From positions 1 through 51,632 of the forward strand of contig NZ_QUIN01000018.1 of the NCBI RefSeq assembly GCF_003480255.1: 51,632 nt of DNA. The letters run 5' to 3'. The translations under genes were made by a program, and so were the position numbers. Of the stretch, positions 17,435-26,474 are shown piece after piece (position 1 is the stretch's first letter; the number at the start of each line of letters is the position of its first letter). The stretch is from Erysipelatoclostridium sp. AM42-17. Its GTDB lineage: Bacteria; Bacillota_I; Bacilli_A; Erysipelotrichales; Coprobacillaceae. Under the pieces are notes generated by a model. That model was not told where the DNA came from. It worked only from the letters and a program-made list of their open reading frames with translations, and searched no databases.

Positions 17435-18202
17435 ATGAAAAAAGAAATTATACATGCGACACAGGTTACGAAAATATATGGTATAGGGACAAGTCATCCT
17501 TATACGGCACTTCATGATGTTTCATTATTAATGTATGAAGGTGAATTTGTTTGTGTCATGGGACCTTCGGGTGCGGGGAAATCAACATTTATTAATAATT
17601 TATCAACAATTGATATACCTACTAAAGGAACAGTTTATATTCAAGGAGAAGAAGTAAGACAAATGTCTCCTAAACAAATGGGTGAATTTCGTTATAAGAA
17701 TTTAGGCTTTATTTTCCAAGAGTTTAACTTATTAGATTCTCTTACAATCTTTGAAAATATTGCTGTACCACTTACTTTAGCTAATATGAATCATGAAGAA
17801 ATTACTCAAAGAGTTCATGATGTAAGTCGTAAATTAGATATTGAAGCAACTTTACATAAATACCCAAGTGAATGTTCTGGTGGACAACGCCAAAGGGTGG
17901 CGATTGCAAGAGCTTTAGTGACACATCCTAAAGTCATTGTAGCTGATGAACCTACAGGTAATCTTGATAGTAAAAATTCTCATGAGATTTTATCTTTGTT
18001 CAAGCAATTAAATGAAACAGAAGGTGTTTCTATTTTGATGGTTACTCATGATCCTAAAATTGCTTCTTATTCTTCTAAATTGTTATATATTAAAGATGGG
18101 ATGATTGATAGTGAAATTAAAAGAGAAGGATTATCACAAAAAGAATACTTTTATAAGATTGTTGATTTAAATTCTAATGAATCACAAGAATTATTTGAAT
18201 AA
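17435..18202 (+). CDS. BceA-like ABC transporter ATP-binding protein
   Basis: 255-aa ATPase partner of the preceding permease. It has Walker A GPSGAGKS, the Q-loop (FIFQEFNLL), a signature reading CSGGQ, Walker B VIVADEPTGNLD and the H-loop VTHD. The sequence is closest to the BceA/YxdL/LolD-type ATPases of antimicrobial-peptide and lipoprotein transporters. Start ATG 17435 has GGGAG upstream, inside the end of the permease gene, so translation is likely coupled. It ends at a shared bidirectional terminator. Confidence 0.93.
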   Translation: MKKEIIHATQVTKIYGIGTSHPYTALHDVSLLMYEGEFVCVMGPSGAGKSTFINNLSTIDIPTKGTVYIQGEEVRQMSPKQMGEFRYKNLGFIFQEFNLLDSLTIFENIAVPLTLANMNHEEITQRVHDVSRKLDIEATLHKYPSECSGGQRQRVAIARALVTHPKVIVADEPTGNLDSKNSHEILSLFKQLNETEGVSILMVTHDPKIASYSSKLLYIKDGMIDSEIKREGLSQKEYFYKIVDLNSNESQELFE

Positions 18203-18203
18203 T

Positions 18204-18237
18204 AAAAAACCAATTCTACATAAAGAATTGGTTTTTT
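18204..18237. terminator. Bidirectional terminator
   Basis: Perfect 14-bp stem (18204-18217 with 18224-18237) bounded by A6 and T6, serving the convergent genes on either side. It contains part of the minus-strand stop codon. Confidence 0.93.
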
Positions 18238-18484
18238 AATCGAACTTTGATAAAACAATTAAATAAAAGGGATTGTCATCTTGTGGAATGACTTTTAGCC
18301 ATTTGGTACTTAAATATTGATTGATAAGAGTAATAATATCATCTAACGGATAGTCATTACCCAATTGTTTTAATTCTAAACCACATGAGGCACAACCCCC
18401 AATTGTATGAACATTATAATCAATATTGTGTTCTTTTAATAATTCATTAATTTCTACAATCATATTAAAATCAACTACATTCAT
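18236..18484 (-). CDS. Small CxxC protein of unknown function
   Basis: 82-aa soluble protein, family not identified. The start is taken at 18484, where AGCAGGT lies about eight bases upstream; a farther ATG at 18502 has no ribosome site and sits close to a TATAAT-like element. The notable feature is GGCASCGLE, a CxxC pair at residues 31-34 that could bind a metal or act as a redox pair. The remainder is predicted alternating helix and strand, with an N-terminal helix (IVEINELLKEHNI). The upstream YfcE-type gene is on the same strand 40 bases away. No transmembrane segment is seen. Confidence 0.7.
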   Translation of the reverse strand: MNVVDFNMIVEINELLKEHNIDYNVHTIGGCASCGLELKQLGNDYPLDDIITLINQYLSTKWLKVIPQDDNPFYLIVLSKFD

Positions 18485-18523
18485 ATTATTACCTGCTTTC
18501 ATTATAGTATTATATAATTTGTA

Positions 18524-19051
18524 TTATTTTTTAAACAAAGAATGGAACAATGATTTTTTTTCTGGCTTTTTAAAAGGATTACAAACTTCTCTGGTTTTGT
18601 AATTATAATAAGTGACTTGTTTACTTTGACTATCGAAGATGCAGTAAGTAGGATAACGATACAAGCCACGAGGAAAAGCTAGACTACCAGGATTAATATA
18701 GGTTGTATGTTCATCTTGGTAAAGATAAGGAATATGTGTGTGACCAAAACATACAACATCTATTTGGTGAATAGCTGCATAGTCTTGTAGAAGGTGAATA
18801 GATTGGTCAACTTGGTAATGGTGACCATGAGTAATAAAAAAGCGAAGTTGATCAATTTCAATGATTTGTTCTAATGGGGAATAACGGTCGTTATTACCAC
18901 GGACATGAATGATTTGAGGTAAATCATTTTCTTGATAAGTCATATAAATATCACCGCAATGAATAATATAGTCAACATTTAATTGTTGAAAAAAAGATTC
19001 TAACTGTGATTTTGGAATCATGTGACTGTCTGATAAGATACATACTTGCAT
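18524..19051 (-). CDS. YfcE/MJ0936-type metallophosphoesterase
   Basis: 175-aa single-domain phosphodiesterase with a two-metal site. It shows the metallophosphoesterase motifs in order: SDSH (metal 1), HCGDIY (bridging Asp), RGNND (Asn-Asp), ITHGH and FGHTHIP. The family hydrolyses model phosphodiesters, and its physiological substrate in the cell is unclear. A charged C-terminal tail (KKPEKKSLFHSLFKK) is extra. The start at 19051 has AAAGGA upstream. It is divergent from the ABC ATPase at 19127, with promoters in the roughly 75-bp gap. Confidence 0.9.
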   Translation of the reverse strand: MQVCILSDSHMIPKSQLESFFQQLNVDYIIHCGDIYMTYQENDLPQIIHVRGNNDRYSPLEQIIEIDQLRFFITHGHHYQVDQSIHLLQDYAAIHQIDVVCFGHTHIPYLYQDEHTTYINPGSLAFPRGLYRYPTYCIFDSQSKQVTYYNYKTREVCNPFKKPEKKSLFHSLFKK

Positions 19052-19126
19052 AGGTCATTTCCTTTCGTGAATTTGCTTTCTATGATATAATATTATCATC
19101 TTTTATATATGAAAGCGAGTGATGAG

Positions 19127-19831
19127 ATGGCTCATTTTATATCATTTGAAAATGTAAGAAAAACTTATAAAGTAGGAGATGTTGAGATTCATGCAAGCGA
19201 TGGTGTTGACTTTTTTCTAGAAAAAGGTGAATTTGTCGTTGTCGTTGGTCCTTCTGGCGCTGGTAAAACAACGATTCTTAATCTTCTTGGAGGAATGGAT
19301 AAGCCTACCAGTGGGAAAATGATGGTTGATGGTGAAAATGTAGCTTTGTATGATGAAAAGAAATTGACGCAATATCGGCGAGATGATATTGGTTTTGTGT
19401 TTCAGTTCTATAATCTGGTTCAAAATTTAACGGCATTAGAAAATGTTGAATTGGCTTCCCAAATATCTAAAGAGCCTTTAGATCCAAAGATGGTTTTAGA
19501 GCGCGTTGAACTTGCTCAAAGAATGAATAATTTTCCTTCACAGTTATCCGGTGGAGAACAACAAAGAGTCGCGATAGCGAGAGCAATTGCTAAAAATCCT
19601 AAATTATTACTTTGTGATGAACCGACAGGAGCATTAGATTATTTGACAGGTAAAGCTATTTTAAAATTACTGAGAGAAATGTGTGATTCTTATGGTATGA
19701 CTGTTATTGTTATTACGCACAATAGTGCATTAGCACCGATGGCTGATCGTGTTATTCATTTAAAAAATGGTCGAGTAGATAAAATGTTAGAAAATGATCA
19801 TCCAGTACCAATTCAGGAAATTGAGTGGTAG
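19127..19831 (+). CDS. MacB/LolD-like ABC transporter ATP-binding protein
   Basis: 234-aa ATPase. Walker A is GPSGAGKT, the signature is LSGGE, Walker B is [12 protein letters not shown] and the H-loop is ITHN, all canonical for the FtsX-permease-linked class. Start ATG 19127 has a weak GAGTG ribosome site; an in-frame ATG at 19109 has none. The gene is two bases from the giant FtsX permease, with which it must form the transporter. TATAAT (19086-19091) lies upstream in the divergent region. Confidence 0.93.
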   Translation: MAHFISFENVRKTYKVGDVEIHASDGVDFFLEKGEFVVVVGPSGAGKTTILNLLGGMDKPTSGKMMVDGENVALYDEKKLTQYRRDDIGFVFQFYNLVQNLTALENVELASQISKEPLDPKMVLERVELAQRMNNFPSQLSGGEQQRVAIARAIAKNPKLLLCDEPTGALDYLTGKAILKLLREMCDSYGMTVIVITHNSALAPMADRVIHLKNGRVDKMLENDHPVPIQEIEW

Positions 19832-19833
19832 AT

Positions 19834-22800
19834 ATGAAGAAAAGAGCTTATGTTAAAAATCAAATAAGAATCATTTCTAAGACAAAAGCTAGATTTTTAT
19901 CTATTTTCTGTATTGTATTTTTAGGTGCTGCATTTTTTGCCGGATTGAGGCAAACGCCTCTTATTATGCAAGAAACCATGAACCATTATTATCGCCAGTA
20001 TAACTGGAGTGATCTCAATTATATTGGTACATTAGGATTTGACCAAGAAACGATTTCAAAAGTAAAGAATATTAAAGAAGTAAAACAAATTGATTATGGT
20101 ATGCGGTTTGATGCTTTAATGAAATATCAAGATCAAACTAAAGGAGTTACTGTTTATACAAGTGATCATTTTGATAAAGGTGTTTCTCTTCCTGAATTAA
20201 CAAAAGGAAGATTGCCAAAAAAAGATAATGAAATATTATTAGATGCTTATCTAGCTAAACAAAAAAATATTTCTTTAAATCAAAAAATGACTTTAGAAAG
20301 TCAATATGGTAAAAAGGAATATCGAGTTGTAGGGCTATGTAATGATACGCGTTATACTTGTAACTTTGAAAGAGGAACAAATAGCTTAGGTGATGGTAAT
20401 AATAGTGGCTTTGTTTTAATGAAAACAGTTGGTAATGAAATGATGGCATTACCACAGTCTTTATATGATTTATATGATGGACAAGTTGTTTATAATGATT
20501 TACGAATACAGATCAAAGGGAGCGAACGTTATCGTATATTTACTGATCAGTATGATGATTTTATTAAACAAGTTAATAAAAAGATAAAAAAAGTACTGAA
20601 TCAGCAATATCGCTCGTTCTATAGTCAACTTGTAAGTGACGCTAATGATCAATTGACAGATGGTAAAAATGCATATGAAAATGTATTAAACCAATATTTA
20701 CAAGGTGTGAGTCAGTACCAACAAGGAAAAGAACAATATGAACAAGGATTAAAACAATATCAAGATGGTTATCGTCAATATCAAACAGGATATAATCAAT
20801 ATTTAAGTGGTTTGAAACAGTATCAGGATGGTTTTAATTTATTTCAAGAAAAGAAAAAGGAATATCAGAAGGGATATCAAGATTATCAAACGTATAGTAA
20901 ACAATTAAGTCAGTATGATCAGGCTTTACAAGCCTTAAATAATCAATGTGGAAGTTATCAAAATGTTGTCAATCAAGTTAATCAATTAAAAGAAGCTATC
21001 GCTAATCCTAATTTGGATCAACAAACATTACAAATCTATCAAGCACAGTTAAAACAATTAGAAATAGCAATGGCATCATACGAACAATTAGCAAGTCAAA
21101 GTCAAAATATAGAAACTTTAAGAGCTAAGTTGCCTACTATAAAGAAAACATTAGATCAAAGTTTACAGACAATTAATCAAACGGAAAAGACTTTTGTAGA
21201 AAAAAAACAACAGTTAGAACAAGCCAAAATAAAATTGGACACGAGCAAAAAAACATTAGATGCCTCAAAACAACAATTAGATCAAGCTAAAAAACAATTA
21301 GATGAATCTAAAATTGTTCTTGATCAAACAAATGAACAATTAAATAATGCTGAAAAGCAGTTAGATCAAAGCGGTGAGCAAATAAAAGACATCCCTCAAG
21401 GAAAAGTTGTAACATTAACTAAAAATGAAAATGCTGCTATATTAAGTTATAAAGCAAATTGTCAATCTATAGAATCTTTATCAATATTATTTCCGATGAT
21501 TTTCTTTTTAGTAGCTGCTTTAGTTTCACTTACGACCATGACAAGAATGGTAGAAGAACAACGTGTACAAAGTGGAACTCTCAGAGCTTTAGGGTATGAT
21601 AAAAAAGATGTGATTAATCAATATTTAATTTATGCTTTTCTAGCAACGTTTTTTGCATGTGGTTTAGGGATTGTTTTTGGTACATATTTCTTCCCAGGTA
21701 TTATTGTTTATTTATATCGTATTATGATGTTTGATGTAGGAGCTTCAACACGTATTATATTTGATGCTTTAACATGTGTTGAAACATTTGCTATTTCTGT
21801 TTTGATTACGTTAGTAGCGACGTTTATGGTTTGTATGCAAGAACTTTATGAAGTTCCAGCTCAATTGCTTAGACCTAAAGCACCAAAGAATGGAAAGCGT
21901 ATTTTATTAGAAAGAATTGGTTTTATTTGGAAAAGATTATCATTTAATCAAAAAGTGACTATGCGTAACATTTTCCGATATAAAAAACGTTTCTTTATGT
22001 CAGTAGTAGGGATTGCTGGTTGTAGTGCTTTGATGGTAGTTGGATTTGGTTTAAAACAATCTATTTCTCCACTAGCAAGCGAACAATATCAAAAGATGTG
22101 GGTCTATGATGGGGTTGTTAATTATGATAGTCATTTAAATAATGAACAATTACAACAGGCTCAAAGTGATTTTAAACATTTTAAGCATATTAAAGAAACA
22201 ATGAATATTTTTGATAAAACGGTTTCTGTTGGACAACAATATGCAACCATTGAAATACCACAAAATCCTAAGAGATTTAAAGATTTCATTAAAATGACTA
22301 GTTTTGAAACAGGCAAAACTTTAACCTTAAATAATCAAGGTGTGATGATTAACGCTAAATTAGCAGAGTTATTAGATGTAAAAACAGGTGATCAAATGAC
22401 ACTTACTCTTAACAATAAAGAGTATAGCGTTAAAATAGCAGGGGTATATAAACTTTATTTTAGACATTATGTTTATATGACGCCTGAGTATTACAAACAA
22501 ATAACAGGTGAAGAGGTGACATATAACAGTCAATACTTTACTTTAGATAAAGATACGCATCAAAGTGAAAAGAACTTAACTTATCAAGTTGATCATCATC
22601 AAGGCATGACTTCAATTCAATTTGTGAAAGGAATATCAGAATCATTTATTACACAAATGGAAAGTATTAACAGTGTTGTCTTCATTCTTATCGTTTGTGC
22701 TGGTGCCCTTGCCTTTATTGTTCTTTATAACTTGACAAATATTAATATTCAAGAAAGGAAAAGTGAAATAGCGACGATTAAGGTTTTAGGATTTTATCCA

Positions 22801-23067
22801 AAAGAAGTTTATGATTATGTATTTAGAGAAAATACAATCTTATCCTTAATAGGTTCGCTTTTGGGGTTATATTTAGGAAAACTCATTCATAATTATTTAA
22901 TTAAAACAGTCGAAGTCGATATGGCTATGTTTATCCGTAGTGTTCATTTTACAAGTTATATTTACGCTATGATTTTAACCTTTATTTTTACTTTCTTTAT
23001 TGATTTTGTCATGAGAAAAGTATTAAAGAATATTGATATGGTTGAATCATTAAAGAGTATTGAATAG
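19834..23067 (+). CDS. Large FtsX-family ABC permease with coiled-coil extracellular insert
   Basis: 1077 aa in two FtsX modules. A helix near 20-40 is followed by an outer domain. That domain contains seven exact heptads of the form QYxxGxx (residues 287-335) and, farther on, eight heptads of the form (Q/K/V/T)L(D/E)xxxx (about 460-515). These should fold as an antiparallel coiled-coil hairpin. Three membrane helices come next, a basic linker (RPKAPKNGKR), a second helix plus outer domain and three final helices ending before ESLKSIE. Layout is that of non-transporting MacB-like mechanotransmitters, which move lipids, peptides or activate envelope enzymes. The substrate is unknown. Start ATG 19834 follows GAGTGG. 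Confidence 0.88.
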   Translation: MKKRAYVKNQIRIISKTKARFLSIFCIVFLGAAFFAGLRQTPLIMQETMNHYYRQYNWSDLNYIGTLGFDQETISKVKNIKEVKQIDYGMRFDALMKYQDQTKGVTVYTSDHFDKGVSLPELTKGRLPKKDNEILLDAYLAKQKNISLNQKMTLESQYGKKEYRVVGLCNDTRYTCNFERGTNSLGDGNNSGFVLMKTVGNEMMALPQSLYDLYDGQVVYNDLRIQIKGSERYRIFTDQYDDFIKQVNKKIKKVLNQQYRSFYSQLVSDANDQLTDGKNAYENVLNQYLQGVSQYQQGKEQYEQGLKQYQDGYRQYQTGYNQYLSGLKQYQDGFNLFQEKKKEYQKGYQDYQTYSKQLSQYDQALQALNNQCGSYQNVVNQVNQLKEAIANPNLDQQTLQIYQAQLKQLEIAMASYEQLASQSQNIETLRAKLPTIKKTLDQSLQTINQTEKTFVEKKQQLEQAKIKLDTSKKTLDASKQQLDQAKKQLDESKIVLDQTNEQLNNAEKQLDQSGEQIKDIPQGKVVTLTKNENAAILSYKANCQSIESLSILFPMIFFLVAALVSLTTMTRMVEEQRVQSGTLRALGYDKKDVINQYLIYAFLATFFACGLGIVFGTYFFPGIIVYLYRIMMFDVGASTRIIFDALTCVETFAISVLITLVATFMVCMQELYEVPAQLLRPKAPKNGKRILLERIGFIWKRLSFNQKVTMRNIFRYKKRFFMSVVGIAGCSALMVVGFGLKQSISPLASEQYQKMWVYDGVVNYDSHLNNEQLQQAQSDFKHFKHIKETMNIFDKTVSVGQQYATIEIPQNPKRFKDFIKMTSFETGKTLTLNNQGVMINAKLAELLDVKTGDQMTLTLNNKEYSVKIAGVYKLYFRHYVYMTPEYYKQITGEEVTYNSQYFTLDKDTHQSEKNLTYQVDHHQGMTSIQFVKGISESFITQMESINSVVFILIVCAGALAFIVLYNLTNINIQERKSEIATIKVLGFYPKEVYDYVFRENTILSLIGSLLGLYLGKLIHNYLIKTVEVDMAMFIRSVHFTSYIYAMILTFIFTFFIDFVMRKVLKNIDMVESLKSIE

Positions 23068-23071
23068 TGAT

Positions 23072-23105
23072 GCTGATGCGAGTTGATCTCGTGTCAGCTT
23101 TTTTT
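23072..23105 (+). terminator. Intrinsic terminator
   Basis: 11-bp stem GCTGATGCGAG/CTCGTGTCAGC with two G-T pairs (23072-23082 with 23088-23098), then T7. Confidence 0.92.
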
Positions 23106-23472
23106 AAATAATGAAATATAATGATGTTTTGAATATAAAATGATGTAAATAAACAAACATTTTTTATTATTGGTTATATGTAAAATAATTCAAATTTTTA
23201 AAGTTTACAGATGCTAAAATTCCACTTTTTTCATGAAAAGTAAGCATAAACTAACAAGAAAATAATATTTAGGGTTTAGTAAAATATAGTTTTGGATATA
23301 CTAAAATTAAGAAAAAATTACTAAAAATTTCAAAAAATTTTAATTTTCTAAAGAGCTTGCTATGACTGGGTTTTGGCGGATTTACTAGGGCTTGAGGCGG
23401 TTGCAAGGGTGGATTTATGGCTTGAAGTGTGGTATATTAGTAAATGGATATATTATTGAAAGGAGGCAACGA
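23106..23472. other. 367-bp intergenic region with very AT-rich part and G-rich part
   Basis: No gene is visible. Bases 23106-23350 are extremely AT-rich and contain an inverted repeat TTTAGTA/TACTAAA (23275-23281 with 23299-23305). Bases 23366-23432 switch abruptly to a G-rich plus strand with repeated motifs (see the separate repeat entry). A -10 like TATATT (23433-23438, extended by TG) lies just before the ribosome site of the first hydrolase. Confidence 0.7.
23368..23432 (+). repeat. G-rich imperfect direct repeats upstream of hydrolase gene
   Basis: The block GGATTTA-N4-GGCTTGA (23378-23395) recurs as GGATTTA-N1-GGCTTGA (23411-23425). Its GGATTTA halves are 33 bp apart, about three helical turns. 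A further GGGTTTTGGCGG at 23368-23379 resembles the GGGCTTGAGGCGG part. In 69 bases I count 29 G against 7 C. It abuts the predicted -10. It could be an activator-binding array, a G-quadruplex-prone segment or an unrecognised RNA motif. Confidence 0.6.
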
Positions 23473-24930
23473 ATGGATAGAAATATTAAGATGAGACTGA
23501 ATAAAATTATTCAAGAGAGAGTCATCAAGAGAAAAGCAATGTTTATTCCAATCGCTGGCGTAGCAACATTTATGTTAGTTGGGTATGCTGCAGTTGATAA
23601 AGAAAAGCCGGTCATTACATCTGATCAAATCGAAGTACCTTATGGTGAAGTATTTGACGTTGATGCAGTTGACGTAACAGATAATCATGATAGCCGTGAT
23701 CAAATCACAGTTAAGGCTAACACAGACTCATTAGATGTTAATCAGTTAGGGACATATAATGTAGATGTCACTGCAACTGACCAATATTCTAATGAAACAA
23801 CAAAAACAGTAAAGGTAAAAGTAGTGGATCAAGTTGGTCCTAAGATTGAAACTCTTGGTTCTAATCAAGGGTATGTCGTATCAGTTCCAGTTAATGGAAG
23901 CAAAGATTTAGCAAGTTATGTAAAAGCTACAGATAATGTGGATGGTGATGTTACACCATTTATTGAAGCTGATAAAGAGTTAAATACTTCTGCTTTAGGT
24001 ACGCAAACAATTACATTAAAAGCAACAGATACTTCTGGTAATGAAACTGAAAAAACTGTAGAGTTTGCAGTTGCAGATACAGAAGCTCCAGTTATTAATT
24101 TAACTAATGGAGAAAATGTTACTATTAATTACGGTAGTACATTTGATTTAAATCAATATGTACAAGTTACTGATAACTTTGATACAGTATCTCCTGTAGT
24201 TGAAGGATCAGTAGATACAAAAAAATATGATGGTGTGCAAACATTAACAATTACTGCTAAAGATAATTCAGGTAATGAATCTAAAGCACAATTAAATGTC
24301 ACTGTAAAAGATACAGAAGCACCACAAATTTCATTATCTAAATCATCAGTGACTGTGAATGCTGGAGATTCATTAGATTTAGCTAGTTATTTAGCATCAG
24401 CTACTGATAATAAAGATGGTGATTTAAAATCTAAAGTTAATATTCCAACTGTTAAAACTTCAAAAGCAGGAAGTTATACAGCTACTTATACAGTAAGTGA
24501 TGCAGCAGGAAATCAAGGAAGTGCTTCATTAACGGTTAAAGTTAATGCTGTAAGCAAAGGAATTGCTTTCTCTGGTAATGTATCAAGTAGTAACCGTTAT
24601 GGTTCAACTGTTGTTGCAGCAGCCTATTCTAGACTTGGATGTCCATATGTTTATGGTGCATCAGGGTCAAATTCATTTGACTGTTCAGGTTTAGTTATGT
24701 GGTGCTATGGAAAAGCGGGTAAATCATTACCACACTCTTCAGGTGCACAAAAAGGTTCAGGAAGTGTTATTCCTGTATCACAAGCACAACCGGGAGATAT
24801 TTTATGGCGACCAGGGCATGTAGCTATCTACATTGGTGGGGGTAAATATATCCATGCTCCTACTACTGGAGATGTTGTAAAAATTGCTTCAGGTGCCAGT
24901 GGTTTCAGTTGTGCAATTAGACCAAACTAA
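23473..24930 (+). CDS. NlpC/P60 peptidoglycan hydrolase with Ig-like repeats (copy 1)
   Basis: 485-aa cell-wall hydrolase cutting peptide stems of peptidoglycan. Start ATG 23473 is six bases after AAAGGAGG; the reading frame is open upstream but no other start has a ribosome site. A short basic N-terminus precedes a membrane anchor (about 24-42, FIPIAGVATFMLVGYAAV). Then come four Ig-like/bacterial surface domains of about 80-90 aa with recurring KDTEAP and ATDNxDGD motifs. The C-terminal NlpC/P60 domain has the catalytic Cys404 (FDCSGL), His449 (PGHVAIYIGGG) and His461 (IHAP). Copy 2 follows directly; the pair arose by duplication. Confidence 0.92.
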   Translation: MDRNIKMRLNKIIQERVIKRKAMFIPIAGVATFMLVGYAAVDKEKPVITSDQIEVPYGEVFDVDAVDVTDNHDSRDQITVKANTDSLDVNQLGTYNVDVTATDQYSNETTKTVKVKVVDQVGPKIETLGSNQGYVVSVPVNGSKDLASYVKATDNVDGDVTPFIEADKELNTSALGTQTITLKATDTSGNETEKTVEFAVADTEAPVINLTNGENVTINYGSTFDLNQYVQVTDNFDTVSPVVEGSVDTKKYDGVQTLTITAKDNSGNESKAQLNVTVKDTEAPQISLSKSSVTVNAGDSLDLASYLASATDNKDGDLKSKVNIPTVKTSKAGSYTATYTVSDAAGNQGSASLTVKVNAVSKGIAFSGNVSSSNRYGSTVVAAAYSRLGCPYVYGASGSNSFDCSGLVMWCYGKAGKSLPHSSGAQKGSGSVIPVSQAQPGDILWRPGHVAIYIGGGKYIHAPTTGDVVKIASGASGFSCAIRPN

Positions 24931-24936
24931 TATAAT

Positions 24937-24974
24937 AAAAATACTCAGTCATTTATGATTGAGTATTTTTTTGT
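24937..24974 (+). terminator. Terminator between hydrolase copies
   Basis: AAAAATACTCA/TGAGTATTTTT stem (24937-24947 with 24960-24970), followed by more T. Confidence 0.88.
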
Positions 24975-24989
24975 TTAATTCAAGCAAAT

Positions 24990-25018
24990 TTGCTTTTTTA
25001 TTTTATTTATGTTACTAT
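24990..25018 (+). promoter_or_regulatory. Promoter of hydrolase copy 2
   Basis: TTGCTT (24990-24995), 17-bp spacer, TACTAT (25013-25018) with an extended TG. The -35 overlaps the small AAGCA/TGCTT hairpin at 24982-24995. Confidence 0.55.
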
Positions 25019-25052
25019 GGCCAATGGATATATTATTGAAAGGAGGAAACGA

Positions 25053-26471
25053 ATGGATAGAAATATTAAGAAGAACATAAAAAATTATGTTGAAGAAAAG
25101 ATTATGAAACGTAAAATGATGTTCTTGCCTATCGTTGCTGTAGCAACTTTTATGTTAGTAGGATATGCTGCAGTGGATCGAAAAAAGCCTGTTATTGTGT
25201 CTGATCGAATAAGTATTGCTTATGGTGAAAAGTTTGATACAGATGTCATAGATGTTACTGATAATCATGATTCAAGAGATATGATTCAAGTTACTGCTGA
25301 TACAAGTTCATTAAATGTTAAGCAGTTAGGAACTTATCAAGTTGAAGTGAATGCAGTAGACCAATTTAATAATCAAGCAACAAAAACTATTGAAGTAGAT
25401 GTTGTTGATGAAGTCGCTCCAGAATTTGAAGTATTAGGATCTGGAGAGGGATATGTTGTAGAAGTACCAATTAACGGAAGTAATGATGTTACAAGTTATA
25501 TTCATGCGAGTGATAATGTAGATGGTGATGTTACACCATTTATCGAAACAAATAAAGAATTAGATGCTTCTGTTGCTGGTATGCAAACAATTGATTTAAA
25601 AGTAAGTGATACCAGTGAAAATGAAATAACAAAAACATTTACATTTGCGGTATCTGATTTAGAAGCCCCAGTTATTTCATTAAAATCTGGGCATGATGTA
25701 GTATGTGATTATGGTAGTCAATTTAATCTAAACGACTATATGACAATTACTGATAACATAGATGAAACAGTCAATCCAGTGGTAGAAGGTACAGTTGATA
25801 CATCAAAAGAAAATGAAGTACAAAAAGTAAAAGTCACTGTTCAAGATCAAGCTGGAAATAAAGCTGAATCATATTTAAATGTTACAGTAAAAGATATTTC
25901 AGCTCCTGTTATTTCTTTGAGTCAAAGTCAAATCAAAGTAGACAAAGGGGCAACTGTTGATTTAAACAGTTATTTAACATCAGCTATTGATAATAAAGAT
26001 GGTGATGTTAAATCTCAAGTGAAGATTGATAGTTTAGATACATCTTCAACAGGTTCTAAAACTGTCAATTATACGGTAAGTGATAAAGCTGGAAATAAAG
26101 CAGTCGTACCATTAACAGTTGAAGTGACTTTTTCCGGTGAACAACTTGTTAAAACAGCTACATCTAAACTAGGAACACCTTATGTGTGGGGAGCAACAGG
26201 TCCTACATCATTTGACTGTTCTGGGTTTACACAATGGGTATACCGCCAACATGGTATTTCCATTCCAAGAACATCTGGTGCTCAAAAGAGTGCTGGTAAA
26301 ACAATTAGCTTATCTGAATTACAGGTAGGAGATATTGTTTGGCGTTCTGGTCACGTAGGTATTTATATAGGTGGAGGTCAATATATCCATGCTCCAACTT
26401 CTGGTGATGTTGTTAAAATTTCTAATATGTCATCAGGTAAATTTACTTGTGGTGTAAGATATACAAATTAA
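25053..26471 (+). CDS. NlpC/P60 peptidoglycan hydrolase with Ig-like repeats (copy 2)
   Basis: 472-aa paralogue of the preceding gene with the same plan: basic start, membrane anchor (FLPIVAVATFMLVGYAAV), four Ig-like domains and a C-terminal NlpC/P60 peptidase with Cys389 (FDCSGF), the SGHVGIYIGGG histidine and IHAP. The 49 bases from 25023 to 25071 (leader, AAAGGAGG site and first codons) match 23443-23491 with one difference, while the later coding sequence has diverged much more. It has its own promoter and terminator, so the two may be regulated separately. Substrate specificity may differ because the linker before the peptidase is shorter here. Confidence 0.92.
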   Translation: MDRNIKKNIKNYVEEKIMKRKMMFLPIVAVATFMLVGYAAVDRKKPVIVSDRISIAYGEKFDTDVIDVTDNHDSRDMIQVTADTSSLNVKQLGTYQVEVNAVDQFNNQATKTIEVDVVDEVAPEFEVLGSGEGYVVEVPINGSNDVTSYIHASDNVDGDVTPFIETNKELDASVAGMQTIDLKVSDTSENEITKTFTFAVSDLEAPVISLKSGHDVVCDYGSQFNLNDYMTITDNIDETVNPVVEGTVDTSKENEVQKVKVTVQDQAGNKAESYLNVTVKDISAPVISLSQSQIKVDKGATVDLNSYLTSAIDNKDGDVKSQVKIDSLDTSSTGSKTVNYTVSDKAGNKAVVPLTVEVTFSGEQLVKTATSKLGTPYVWGATGPTSFDCSGFTQWVYRQHGISIPRTSGAQKSAGKTISLSELQVGDIVWRSGHVGIYIGGGQYIHAPTSGDVVKISNMSSGKFTCGVRYTN

Positions 26472-26474
26472 GAT

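Noticed and set aside
23340..23440. ydaO-type c-di-AMP riboswitch ahead of the cell-wall hydrolase
   Set aside because: Such riboswitches often control NlpC/P60 genes, but I could not match the conserved core, and a probable -10 lies downstream of the G-rich segment.
23392..23472. Longer N-terminus for hydrolase copy 1
   Set aside because: The frame is open, but only ATG 23473 has a correctly spaced AAAGGAGG, and copy 2 shows the same site.
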